Of a stretch of DNA of 64,000 nt, positions 7,638 through 15,253 are shown piece after piece; within the stretch, counting starts at the first letter, position 1; the number at the start of each line of letters is the position of its first letter. The notes under the pieces were generated by a model, which saw nothing but the letters and a program-made list of their open reading frames with translations, had not been told where the DNA came from and made no database searches. The position numbers and the translations under genes were made by a program. The stretch comes from Flavobacterium sp. BFFFF2 (GTDB lineage: Bacteria > Bacteroidota > Bacteroidia > Flavobacteriales > Flavobacteriaceae): positions 1-64,000 of the forward strand of contig NKJD01000017.1 of assembly GCA_002256385.1 (NCBI GenBank), in the 5' to 3' direction.

Positions 7638-10600
7638 ATGATGGGAAACAACTATTCAGAAGACCAACTCATAGAACAAACCTGTATTGATATTTTCAAA
7701 AATCAATTGCATTGGGAAATTGCCAACGTCTATCAAGGGGAAACCTTTGGTGAAAATGGCACGATTGGAAGACATAGTGAAGCAGATGTATTACTAAAAA
7801 ACAGGTTCTTGGAGGCAATTCAAAAACTGAATCCGAATCTACCTGTTTCCGCTTATGAATTGGCTTATGAAATTATAAATAGTGACGATGCTACTAAAAG
7901 TTTGTCCGATTTAAACTTTGAGAAACACAACTTCTTAAAAGAAGGTATTCCTGTTACCTACAAAAACGAAAAAGGAGAGATTGTCCGTAACAAAAAAATT
8001 AAGGTTTTTGATTTTGACACCATAGAAAACAACAACTTTCTTGCCGTACAACAATTATGGGTTGAAGGCAAATCGAAGCGCAGAAAGCGTCCAGATATAG
8101 TTGGTTTTGTCAATGGTATTCCTTTATTGTTTATTGAACTCAAGGCACACCACCGCAAAATTAAAGTGGCTTTTGAAACCAATTTAAAAGATTACAAAGG
8201 AGTAATTCCTAAACTATTTCATACCAACGCTTTTATTATTTTAAGTAATGGCTTTGAAAGTAAGATTGGCGCAATCACTTCTAAGTATGAGCATTTCCAC
8301 GATTGGAAACGTATCACCGAAGAGCAAGAAGGAATTATCAGTTTAGATGGAATTCTAAAAGGTGTTTGCGAGAAAAACCGAATGATGGATTTGTTCGAGA
8401 ACTTTGTATTGTTTGATAATTCTATTGGTTCTATTGTAAAATTGATTGCAAGAAACCATCAGTTCATTGGCGTAAACAAGGCGGTAGAACATTTTGTTTC
8501 CGTTCAAGAACAAGCCAAAAATGGACATATTTCTAAAGAAGATGCGCAGAAATTAGGAGTGTTTTGGCATACGCAAGGAAGCGGTAAGAGTTACTCTATG
8601 GTTTTTCTTTGCCAAAAGATTTTACGTGCTTTAGGAGGTGGTTATACCTTTTTATTAGTTACAGATAGAAACGAATTAGATTCACAGATATACAAAACCT
8701 TTACAGGAGTTGGAGCAGTTCAAGATGTGAATGTTCAAGCAACAAGTGGAGAGAATCTAAAAGCACTTTTGAAAACTGACCAACGCTATATTTTTTCGTT
8801 AATTCATAAATTTAACTTTGATGAGGTTATTACCGAAAGGGATAATATTATTGTTATTAGTGACGAAGCGCACAGAACACAAGGTGGTTCGCTGGCAATG
8901 AACTTGCGCAAGGCGTTACCCAATGCCTCGTTTATAGGTTTTACAGGAACACCGCTTTTCAAGGATGATGAATTGACACGAAGAATATTTGGGGAATATG
9001 TTTCCAAATATGACTTCAAACGTTCTATTGAAGATGGCGCAACCGTGCCTTTGTACTATGAAAACAGAGGCGAGAAGTTGCGATTAGACAATCCAATTAT
9101 CAATGAGCAAATAAGAGAAGCCATTGAGCAGGAAGATTTGGACGATGACCAACAAGCCAAACTCAAGAAACTGTTTGCACGTGAATATCCAATTCTTACA
9201 GCAGAAAAACGACTTCGTGCCATTGCTAAAGATGTAGTTACGCATTTTAACGGAAGAGGCTATAAAGGCAAAGCGATGTTTGTTGCTATGGATAAAGTAA
9301 CGGCAATTAAAATGTATGATTTGATTTCTGAAGAATGGGTAATCTACTTGGAAACCCGTAAAAAGGAAATTGAAAAAGTAACCGATTTACAAGAACAACT
9401 TTCGCAACAGCGAGAATGGGATTGGGCAAAAGAAACCGAAATTAGTGTAGTAGTTAGTCACGAACAGAACGAGATAGACAAATTTGAAGCGTGGGGATTG
9501 GATATAGAACCACATCGTTTGAAAATGAACACTCGTAATCTTGAGGAAGATTTCAAGGCTGAAAACCACCCATTCCGAATTGCTATTGTGTGCGCGATGT
9601 GGATTACAGGGTTTGATGTTAAGAGTTTATCGACTTTGTATTTAGATAAGCCAATGAAGTCGCATACTTTGATGCAGACCATTGCAAGAGCAAACAGAGT
9701 TCACGAAGATAAAAACAACGGTCTTATTGTTGACTATATAGAAACCTACAAGGCATTATTAGAAGCATTAGCCATTTATGGCGATAGTGGAAGCAAAGGA
9801 ACACCAAGCGGAACAGAAGATGTTCCTGTTCGACCATTAGAAGAACTAATTGCTGATTTAGAAGAAACCATACAAGCAACGGAATTATTTTTAGAAGATG
9901 ATTGTAAATTTCAACTAACTAAAATAATTAATGCAGAAGATAATTTATATCGAATTAAATTTATCGAAGAAGGATATAATGCACTTTGCAAAAATGACGA
10001 AACCCGAAATAAATTTGGCATTTTAGCAAGAGAGGTGTTCAAGAAATACAAGGCTTTAATGCCTGATAATTCAATATATGATTTCAAAGACAAAAGAGAT
10101 GCTATAAACGCCTTGTATTCGTTAATGAATGATAAGATTGACGAAGCCGATGTTACCCACATAGTTTCTCGAGTTCAGAATGTTGTAAACCAATCCATAG
10201 AGAGTTTAAATATGGTAATGGAACAGGCTGAGGGATATGGACAAAAAATAGATTTAAGTGGTTTAGATTTTAAGAAAATTGAAGAGGAGTTTTTGAAAAT
10301 TGAAGGAAACAAAAATATTGCCGTTCAATCATTAAAAGACAGAGTAGCCAAGAAAATGAACCGCTTACTTGACCAAAATCCGATGAGAATTGACTTTTAC
10401 GAACGTTATCAAGAAATTATTGAAAACTACAATAATGGTAAAGAATACGCTACTGTAAAAGAGTTGTTCGATGCCTTAATATTGTTGTTAGGAGATTTGT
10501 CTGAAGAAGAGAAACGAGCAGAACGAGAGTTGTTAGACGAAGACGAATTAACGGTTTTTGATATGCTAAATCGAGATAAAAAAATCTCAGACAAGGAAAA

Positions 10601-10838
10601 AGTTGAAGTAAAAGATACTGCAAGAAAGTTGTTGGAACATCTAAAAAATAACGAGTTTAAAGTAGAATATTGGTCAGAGAAAACACAAACGGCATCGGCT
10701 GTAAAAAAAGCGATTAATGACCTCCTATATACAAAATTACCTTTCCCTACATTTAGCGATGGAGATAGAGTTGTAAAGACAGAGATATTATTTGATTACT
10801 TTAAAACGAGGTATGCTAATTTTGGAAGGGTGGCTTAA
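7638..10838 (+). CDS. hsdR: Type I restriction endonuclease subunit R (HsdR)
   Basis: The protein has 1066 residues, normal for HsdR. The N-terminal PDDEXK nuclease has the signature PDIVGFVNGIPLLFIELKA (residues ~152-170). The superfamily 2 translocase motor follows: Walker A WHTQGSGKS near 310, the DEAH box SDEAHRTQ near 408 and FIGFTGTPL near 430. Motif VI, QTIARANRVHED, is at ~675. The C-terminal ~300 residues are helical and should bind the HsdM/S core. All motifs are intact, so the motor and nuclease look functional even though the gene just upstream is broken. The start follows the DUF1016 stop by one base. The 3' end overlaps the convergent 151-residue gene by 23 bases. Confidence 0.95.
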   Translation: MMGNNYSEDQLIEQTCIDIFKNQLHWEIANVYQGETFGENGTIGRHSEADVLLKNRFLEAIQKLNPNLPVSAYELAYEIINSDDATKSLSDLNFEKHNFLKEGIPVTYKNEKGEIVRNKKIKVFDFDTIENNNFLAVQQLWVEGKSKRRKRPDIVGFVNGIPLLFIELKAHHRKIKVAFETNLKDYKGVIPKLFHTNAFIILSNGFESKIGAITSKYEHFHDWKRITEEQEGIISLDGILKGVCEKNRMMDLFENFVLFDNSIGSIVKLIARNHQFIGVNKAVEHFVSVQEQAKNGHISKEDAQKLGVFWHTQGSGKSYSMVFLCQKILRALGGGYTFLLVTDRNELDSQIYKTFTGVGAVQDVNVQATSGENLKALLKTDQRYIFSLIHKFNFDEVITERDNIIVISDEAHRTQGGSLAMNLRKALPNASFIGFTGTPLFKDDELTRRIFGEYVSKYDFKRSIEDGATVPLYYENRGEKLRLDNPIINEQIREAIEQEDLDDDQQAKLKKLFAREYPILTAEKRLRAIAKDVVTHFNGRGYKGKAMFVAMDKVTAIKMYDLISEEWVIYLETRKKEIEKVTDLQEQLSQQREWDWAKETEISVVVSHEQNEIDKFEAWGLDIEPHRLKMNTRNLEEDFKAENHPFRIAIVCAMWITGFDVKSLSTLYLDKPMKSHTLMQTIARANRVHEDKNNGLIVDYIETYKALLEALAIYGDSGSKGTPSGTEDVPVRPLEELIADLEETIQATELFLEDDCKFQLTKIINAEDNLYRIKFIEEGYNALCKNDETRNKFGILAREVFKKYKALMPDNSIYDFKDKRDAINALYSLMNDKIDEADVTHIVSRVQNVVNQSIESLNMVMEQAEGYGQKIDLSGLDFKKIEEEFLKIEGNKNIAVQSLKDRVAKKMNRLLDQNPMRIDFYERYQEIIENYNNGKEYATVKELFDALILLLGDLSEEEKRAERELLDEDELTVFDMLNRDKKISDKEKVEVKDTARKLLEHLKNNEFKVEYWSEKTQTASAVKKAINDLLYTKLPFPTFSDGDRVVKTEILFDYFKTRYANFGRVA

Positions 10839-11271
10839 TAAATTTTTCTTTGCGGTAAAATTCACAATATAAATAACCGGAAAGAGTTGTTTTATTTTGG
10901 CCTTTTATTTCGTAATAAATATTCCCTACCAAATCATCATTAACAGTTGTAAACGTAACAAACCTATCATTTCCGACATACCCTATTGCATCAGAAATTA
11001 TAAGTTCTTTAAATACGGATTCTAAAATAGTAATTTCCTGATAAAGTAAATAGGAGGCTTTTAGTTCAGTAACTGCCAAATCTACTTCTGGATGCGATGG
11101 ATTTATTGATGTACCCGAAGCGTGCAAAGAATTTGAATTTATGGCTTGTATCACCAAATGTCTTTCATCCGTCTCTTCTTGAATAACTACATAATAGTTA
11201 CGTTGGTTGGCAGGTTTTTTTAAACTAGATCTGTCACAGACTACTTGCCCTAACTTGAATTTACTTTTCAT
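10816..11271 (-). CDS. Unknown 151-residue protein coupled to a serine recombinase
   Basis: Not recognised. The N-terminal ~60 residues begin MKSKFKLGQVVCDRSSL and contain YYVVIQEETDERHLVIQAI. They have the alternating hydrophobic pattern of a small beta-barrel, as in PemK-like or SH3-like folds. The rest includes VAVTELKASYLLYQ-like helical stretches and an aromatic C-terminus. No signal peptide or membrane segment is seen. The gene overlaps the 3' end of the serine recombinase by 11 bases, so it is probably co-translated with it, and it overlaps hsdR tail to tail. A role in recombination or DNA binding is possible from the context only. Confidence 0.6.
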   Translation of the reverse strand: MKSKFKLGQVVCDRSSLKKPANQRNYYVVIQEETDERHLVIQAINSNSLHASGTSINPSHPEVDLAVTELKASYLLYQEITILESVFKELIISDAIGYVGNDRFVTFTTVNDDLVGNIYYEIKGQNKTTLSGYLYCEFYRKEKFIKPPFQN

Positions 11272-11878
11272 TGCTTAATAACTGATTTAATTTCTTAATT
11301 TTAGTTATCGTATTGGGATGTAGCTTAACCAATTTTTGCACTTCCACACTTTTCATTCCCCTGTTAAGATATTCAATAGCAAGTTTTACTTTTGGTTTAT
11401 TTAGGAAATCTAAATTAGATTCTCTTGTTCCTGTAACTCGCCCTTTATAAACCCCCTTTGCTTTGGCTATTGCTACCCCTTCAGCTTGTCGCTCTCTAAT
11501 AAGATTCCGTTCCATCTCACTTACTACACCAAGAACAGAGATAATCATTTTTGAAATCGGATTTTCAGTTCCATCATCATTAAGTGTTTTAATTCCCTGT
11601 TGAATAAAATGAATGCAAATGCCTTTTTTATTGAAATAGGCAATTGTGTTTAGAATATCCAAAAGATTTCTTCCCAATCGGTCAATCTGATGTACGGAGA
11701 TTTTGGTAACTTGATTTTTGATAACCATCTTCTCAATTCTTTTACCACCATCTCTTTCAAAAAAAGGAGTTGCTCCAGAACATTTGTCCTCTACGACAAA
11801 ATCAAAATTAGTAGCATTTTGCACTTGTCGGTTATTTTTCTGGTCAATAGTTGAAATTCTTGTATAAAGTATATTCAT
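11261..11878 (-). CDS. Serine recombinase (resolvase/invertase family)
   Basis: The 205-residue product begins MNILYTRISTIDQ, with the expected catalytic serine at position 9. It has the family segments VHQIDRLGRNLLDIL (active-site region), GTENPISKMIISVLGVVSEMERNLIRERQ (long E helix) and an AKAKGVYKGR linker. A C-terminal helix-turn-helix follows (KSVEVQKLVKLHPNTITKI). The length fits a small resolvase or invertase. Such enzymes resolve cointegrates or invert segments between short sites. No paired sites were recognised nearby. It is encoded directly upstream of, and overlapping, the 151-residue unknown gene. Confidence 0.92.
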   Translation of the reverse strand: MNILYTRISTIDQKNNRQVQNATNFDFVVEDKCSGATPFFERDGGKRIEKMVIKNQVTKISVHQIDRLGRNLLDILNTIAYFNKKGICIHFIQQGIKTLNDDGTENPISKMIISVLGVVSEMERNLIRERQAEGVAIAKAKGVYKGRVTGTRESNLDFLNKPKVKLAIEYLNRGMKSVEVQKLVKLHPNTITKIKKLNQLLSNEK

Positions 11879-12259
11879 TTTGTCCTATTTTTAGCTTGGG
11901 CATGCTAATACCCTAATTTTGTTTGAATTTGATAGTTTTTGAGGTTAAAAAGGTTCTTTGTAGCATCATTTGCCATTCACAATTTTGGGTGTACTCTATT
12001 ATTGTCTTTTTAGGGTAGCATTTAAATTTTTTGAAATTAAGGGCAGGGCAGTTGGCTTCTCTATACTTCCTCATTAAAGTCAAATTTGTATGCCACATTA
12101 GAAGCAAATTGTAAAAGTCTAATCTTTTGGTTTTGGTTAGTTTCCTTACCGGTAGAACTACGGAAGTAGAATGCCAATTTATTTTACCTTATTTATCTGT
12201 TCATTAAAGCAGATACACGGCAATATTATAGCACTTTGGTTAATCTATTAATCTGTTGA
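11879..12259. other. AT-rich intergenic stretch, no supported gene
   Basis: About 380 bases between the serine recombinase start and the 59-residue gene. A 64-residue minus-strand frame exists at 11913-12107, but its composition and lack of any family feature make it unconvincing. No clear repeat, promoter or hairpin was found here. Confidence 0.5.
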
Positions 12260-12439
12260 TTATTTTCCATTCATCGCCAACTTTAAATTGTTATAACTTC
12301 TAACTGTGCCAGCCATGACATGAAATATCTTTCCAACAACAAATAATGAAGCTACACCAATGGCAACGATATAAAGTGTTTTTACAGTTTTGTTTTGTTT
12401 ACCTTTATCTAGCAATTCCTTTTTTAGTATCTGCTTCAT
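12260..12439 (-). CDS. Small single-TM protein of 59 residues, unknown function
   Basis: This short minus-strand frame starts at ATG 12439 and ends with TAA 12260-12262. A basic N-terminus (MKQILKKELLDKGKQNK) precedes one hydrophobic segment (LYIVAIGVASLFVVGKIF, residues ~22-39). A short polar tail ends in LAMNGK. The positive N-terminus predicts that end in the cytoplasm. The gene starts 35 bases inside the 3' end of the 67-residue gene in another frame, so the two are probably translated together. Codon content and predicted topology look like a real protein, and the upstream neighbour has similar size and topology. No family was recognised. Confidence 0.6.
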   Translation of the reverse strand: MKQILKKELLDKGKQNKTVKTLYIVAIGVASLFVVGKIFHVMAGTVRSYNNLKLAMNGK

Positions 12440-12608
12440 TTCCTTTAGTATATGCTTTGCTTAATAAATATATTGTGATCACCACTCCAACAACCAATAT
12501 CACATTTTTAATACTTTTATTATGCTGTTGAAGTGTTGAGATTTGCTCCTGTAATTCAAGAATGCTATCTGGAATAGGATGAAGTTGAAGTTTCGATATA
12601 TCTACCAT
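12405..12608 (-). CDS. Small single-TM protein of 67 residues with a short coiled coil, unknown function
   Basis: The N-terminal half contains an amphipathic helix (SILELQEQISTLQQHNKS, residues ~15-32). One transmembrane segment follows (VILVVGVVITIYLLS), then a basic and polar tail (KAYTKGNEADTKKGIAR). The start codon overlaps the stop of the 118-residue gene in the sequence ATGGTAG, a sign of translational coupling. Membrane-anchored small proteins next to a soluble partner occur in phage structural, holin-type and toxin or immunity modules. None of these can be assigned here. Confidence 0.65.
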   Translation of the reverse strand: MVDISKLQLHPIPDSILELQEQISTLQQHNKSIKNVILVVGVVITIYLLSKAYTKGNEADTKKGIAR

Positions 12609-12958
12609 TTTTTTTGTTTAATGATTCTCACATAATCATCTTTAGTTGGAACTATTATGTAATTTGATAAAGCAAAATATGTTATACTATCCTTTTCATG
12701 TACATGAGTAAAAAACCCCAAGCTATAACCTTTACCAATCAAAAACTGTTTATGGAATTTTTCATCAAAACTATTTGCCATAAGTTCATTTAAAATCTTT
12801 AAGTTTTCTTGAACTGGCTTGCTGAATTGAGAAAAACTATGTCTGAATTTTGTAGCACGGTCATTATGGAATTTTATTCGATTGGCAGAGCAAGCGAATT
12901 TTTGATTAATGCGTTTCGCAAAAAACTCTTCATTTGTTAATAGGTCATTTCTAATCAT
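12602..12958 (-). CDS. Unknown soluble 118-residue protein, first gene of a three-gene set
   Basis: Not recognised. It starts MIRNDLLTNEEFFAKRIN and has a basic, aromatic middle (CSANRIKFHNDRATKFRHS) and the helical segment NLKILNELMANSFDEKFH. The C-terminal half is beta-like (YSLGFFTHVHEKDSITYFAL, then YIIVPTKDDYVRII) and ends in KQKKW. There is no signal peptide or TM segment. Its stop overlaps the start of the 67-residue membrane protein gene by 7 bases. About 160 bp of AT-rich DNA separates its start from the Rep-like gene, so it may have its own promoter. Confidence 0.65.
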   Translation of the reverse strand: MIRNDLLTNEEFFAKRINQKFACSANRIKFHNDRATKFRHSFSQFSKPVQENLKILNELMANSFDEKFHKQFLIGKGYSLGFFTHVHEKDSITYFALSNYIIVPTKDDYVRIIKQKKW

Positions 12959-13119
12959 ATCTCAATAGATTTTATGTAAATGTATGGGCCCGATAGAGAT
13001 CCTTTAGTATCAAACACTTTAAAGTGCCTTGTTGAGGCATATTGTTACATTTAAAAACATTTTTATTTGCTACAATTCACATTAAAACATATTAAAATAG
13101 CTTTATATGTTTCAATACG

Positions 13120-13689
13120 CTAAAAGTTAAATGTTTTTGATTTACCGTAGGCTCTGCTCTTACCTTCGGTATAAAGTTCTTTTTTATTTAGATAATTAAA
13201 CATTCCTCTTTTAGTCTGCATAAACTGTACACTATAAGATTCTTTCTTTTTAGTGAATAATTCTTTAAAGTCTGCGTTTTCAATTCTACTAGTTGCCAAC
13301 AATACATGGAAATGTTTTTCAAAGCGTTCATCGCCAATATCCTTAGTCCAAACATATCCTAATTTCTTGATACCTTTTCTTGTTAGTTTTCTGGTAATCG
13401 TGTTGATGAACTTTGAAATGTTATAATACGCTGATCTTTCTACAACCATGGTTAAAATCGAAATTTCTTTTTTTTGATATGCTTTAATATAGCAGGAATG
13501 AAACGAGTTAAAATTTCGTTTTCTCTTCCCTTTTTTTATTATCAAGTCATTTGTTTCAAATACCTCCCCAGTATCTTCGTTAACAAAAGACATTTTATAC
13601 TTTGGTTCAATTGGAGTTTGTCCTGAATTATCGCTATAATTGGACTCCCTCGAAATAAGTCTGTAGTACCATAATCTGTGTTTACTCAT
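13120..13689 (-). CDS. Rolling-circle Rep / inovirus Gp2-like HUH protein
   Basis: The 189-residue product contains a His-hydrophobic-His motif in RFEKHFHVLLA (H126, H128), preceded by LGYVWTKDIGD. Near the C-terminus is FNYLNKKELY with Y166 as the possible nucleophile, followed by SRAYGKSKTF. This order (HUH strand, then Tyr helix) fits small rolling-circle replication initiators and the YagK/YfjJ/Gp2-like group found on integrative elements. Such a protein would nick an origin and allow replication or transfer of the excised element. It lies just downstream of two HTH genes and overlaps the first by 4 bases. No origin was identified. The family call is by motif only. Confidence 0.6.
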   Translation of the reverse strand: MSKHRLWYYRLISRESNYSDNSGQTPIEPKYKMSFVNEDTGEVFETNDLIIKKGKRKRNFNSFHSCYIKAYQKKEISILTMVVERSAYYNISKFINTITRKLTRKGIKKLGYVWTKDIGDERFEKHFHVLLATSRIENADFKELFTKKKESYSVQFMQTKRGMFNYLNKKELYTEGKSRAYGKSKTFNF

Positions 13690-13937
13690 AAAATTTGATT
13701 TTGCTTGATTACTTTTATTATTGATTCAACCGAATAAAACTTTCTGCGCCCAATCTTAGACACTTCTACGTCGTAGTTCTTCTCGATGTGTCTAAGTTGA
13801 TTTTCGCAGTAACCAAAGAAGCGTATAGCACTCTCTTTGGAGATCCATCCACCAATGACAATACCTGAATTTTCAATGGCGACAATAGCACGTTTGATTT
13901 GTTGAATCTCATTCAACAAACGATCAGTGTCTTTCAT
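13686..13937 (-). CDS. Small helix-turn-helix protein (83 residues)
   Basis: An N-terminal helix (LLNEIQQIKRAIVAIENSG) is followed by an HTH with WISKESAIRFFGYCENQLRH and a wing with SKIGRRKFYSVESII. This is the excisionase/HTH_17 type of DNA-binding domain, which reads half-sites and bends DNA. It overlaps the Rep-like gene by 4 bases and follows another HTH gene by 9 bases, forming one minus-strand unit. It may serve as excisionase or as transcriptional regulator of the replication gene. Confidence 0.75.
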   Translation of the reverse strand: MKDTDRLLNEIQQIKRAIVAIENSGIVIGGWISKESAIRFFGYCENQLRHIEKNYDVEVSKIGRRKFYSVESIIKVIKQNQIL

Positions 13938-13946
13938 TGCTTATTG

Positions 13947-14297
13947 TTATTTTTTTTGTTTTTTTCTGCTTTGGGCAAAGTCAATTTCTTGAGTGACTTT
14001 TGGTCTCCCATTCTCATTCCATTCTAGGATTTGTTTTTTACTAAACCCCATTGGCTTACCTCTTTTTTTACAAGGCATTTCCATTCTACTCACTTTGGTG
14101 CGAATAGTTGCAATTGGGATTTTGAGATTTTCTGAAACCCAATTAATATCGACGTTGTCTATTTCGTAGACAGTATCGTTTTTGTTGTTAGGAATTTGTA
14201 TTGACTTAAATTGGTTCCTAATAAGTTCAGAAAATTCATTTACGGTAAGTGTGTAAAGGGGTGGTGATGAGTCCATAATTCTATGTTTTATTGGCAT
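13947..14297 (-). CDS. Helix-turn-helix protein of the integrative element
   Basis: The 116-residue product has a short N-terminal part (YTLTVNEFSELIRNQFKS). An HTH follows (VDINWVSENLKIPIATIR, then TKVSRMEMPCKKRGKPMGF), with KKQILEWNENGR after it. The pattern is that of HTH proteins encoded next to integrases in Bacteroidota elements. ATG 14276 (MDSSPP) is an alternative start. The ~110 bases upstream contain two direct copies of AAATACGACC (minus-strand reading) and the palindrome CTATCGATAG, which could be operator sites. Confidence 0.7.
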   Translation of the reverse strand: MPIKHRIMDSSPPLYTLTVNEFSELIRNQFKSIQIPNNKNDTVYEIDNVDINWVSENLKIPIATIRTKVSRMEMPCKKRGKPMGFSKKQILEWNENGRPKVTQEIDFAQSRKKQKK

Positions 14298-14426
14298 AAA
14301 ATTATAGTGCTATCGATAGTAGATATTTTCTTTTCGTACTTGGTCGTATTTACGAAAAATTAAAATATTGATATACAGTATTTTAATCAAAAAAATAATT
14401 TTAAAATCTAATTTACGGTCGTATTT
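14298..14426 (-). promoter_or_regulatory. Candidate control region of the HTH/Rep unit
   Basis: On the minus strand AAATACGACC occurs twice, at 14417-14426 and 14342-14351, a period of 75 bases. The perfect palindrome CTATCGATAG lies near 14314-14323, close to the start of the HTH gene. The first repeat just enters the 3' end of the upstream gene. No -7/-33 pair was convincing. The regulatory role is inferred from position. Confidence 0.4.
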
Positions 14427-15253
14427 TTAAAAATAGAAATGATATCTATAATTGTTTTTTCATTTGTCTTTTTACCTGATGCCTTCGAGATTTTATTTGT
14501 TTTAAGAATCTCTTTCCCTTTTATAGTAAAACATCTAAGAGTAGTGTAGTAAATGTTTTCTGTTACACTAAATTCAGTTTGTATATGTTTTAAAAAAAGT
14601 AGTAAATCAAATTTTGTTTTCTTCCAATTAACTTTTTCCTTATTTGGTATTTCAGTTCCTGAGAAGATTCTTCGGAATCTTTCAAGTGAAGTTTCACTGT
14701 CAACAAATTTGTTTTGTTTTAATTTATTTAAAATTTTAATAAATATTTCAGTCTTATATGCTTTTTTAAATGTAAATGAATGTTGACCCTTAAATTCTTC
14801 ATTGATAAATATTATGTTGTTTTTTTTAGTTTCATCATAATCAAACCTTTCCCGGAGTAATTCTTTGTTGTTATTAAGAGTCTTTTTAGAGGATTCATAT
14901 AGATCTCCATTTATTTGTTGTAACTCTTGCATATATATCAAAAGAACAGCATTTAAGTATCCTGAAAGTTTACCGGCAGCTCCTAGGTACTTCATTTCAC
15001 CAGTCTCGCATAGTGAAGTTATTTTTTTTAGCAAAGTAAATTCCGGAAGGTCTTTTAGTATTATTTCTATTCCATTATTTGTTTGAAATGTTTGATTTTT
15101 ATAAATATCAAGAATAAATATTATTAACTCGTTATTTGAAACATTTAAGGTTTTAAGTGCCGAAAAAAACTCTTTTTTTTCAAAGTCAAGAAAAGAATTT
15201 TCAACTATAGTGAAAAAAATTTTTTCAAAATCTTGTGTTTTTGAATTTGTCAT
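14408..15253 (-). CDS. Conserved integrative-element protein, weakly RteC-like
   Basis: The 281-residue, Lys/Glu/Asn-rich, mainly helical protein has no signal peptide or TM segment. The C-terminal third carries LERFRRIFSGTEIP, then VNWKKTKFDLLLFLKHI and a short tail with KTNEKTIIDII. The NWKKTKFDLLLFL pattern resembles the conserved end of RteC-family proteins and of hypothetical proteins found beside integrases. RteC in conjugative transposons activates excision, but the resemblance here is weak and the role is unproven. It overlaps the integrase gene by 4 bases, so both are translated together. Confidence 0.55.
   Translation of the reverse strand: MTNSKTQDFEKIFFTIVENSFLDFEKKEFFSALKTLNVSNNELIIFILDIYKNQTFQTNNGIEIILKDLPEFTLLKKITSLCETGEMKYLGAAGKLSGYLNAVLLIYMQELQQINGDLYESSKKTLNNNKELLRERFDYDETKKNNIIFINEEFKGQHSFTFKKAYKTEIFIKILNKLKQNKFVDSETSLERFRRIFSGTEIPNKEKVNWKKTKFDLLLFLKHIQTEFSVTENIYYTTLRCFTIKGKEILKTNKISKASGKKTNEKTIIDIISIFKNTTVN

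Noticed and set aside
11913..12107. 64-residue minus-strand frame between recombinase and small genes
   Set aside because: Odd composition, no start context, no neighbour coupling and no family feature.
12260..13937. Inovirus (filamentous phage) prophage: HUH Rep plus small single-TM proteins
   Set aside because: No Zot-like ATPase, no adsorption protein and no coat-like signal peptides were found. The layout fits an integrative element better, though the resemblance is worth remembering.
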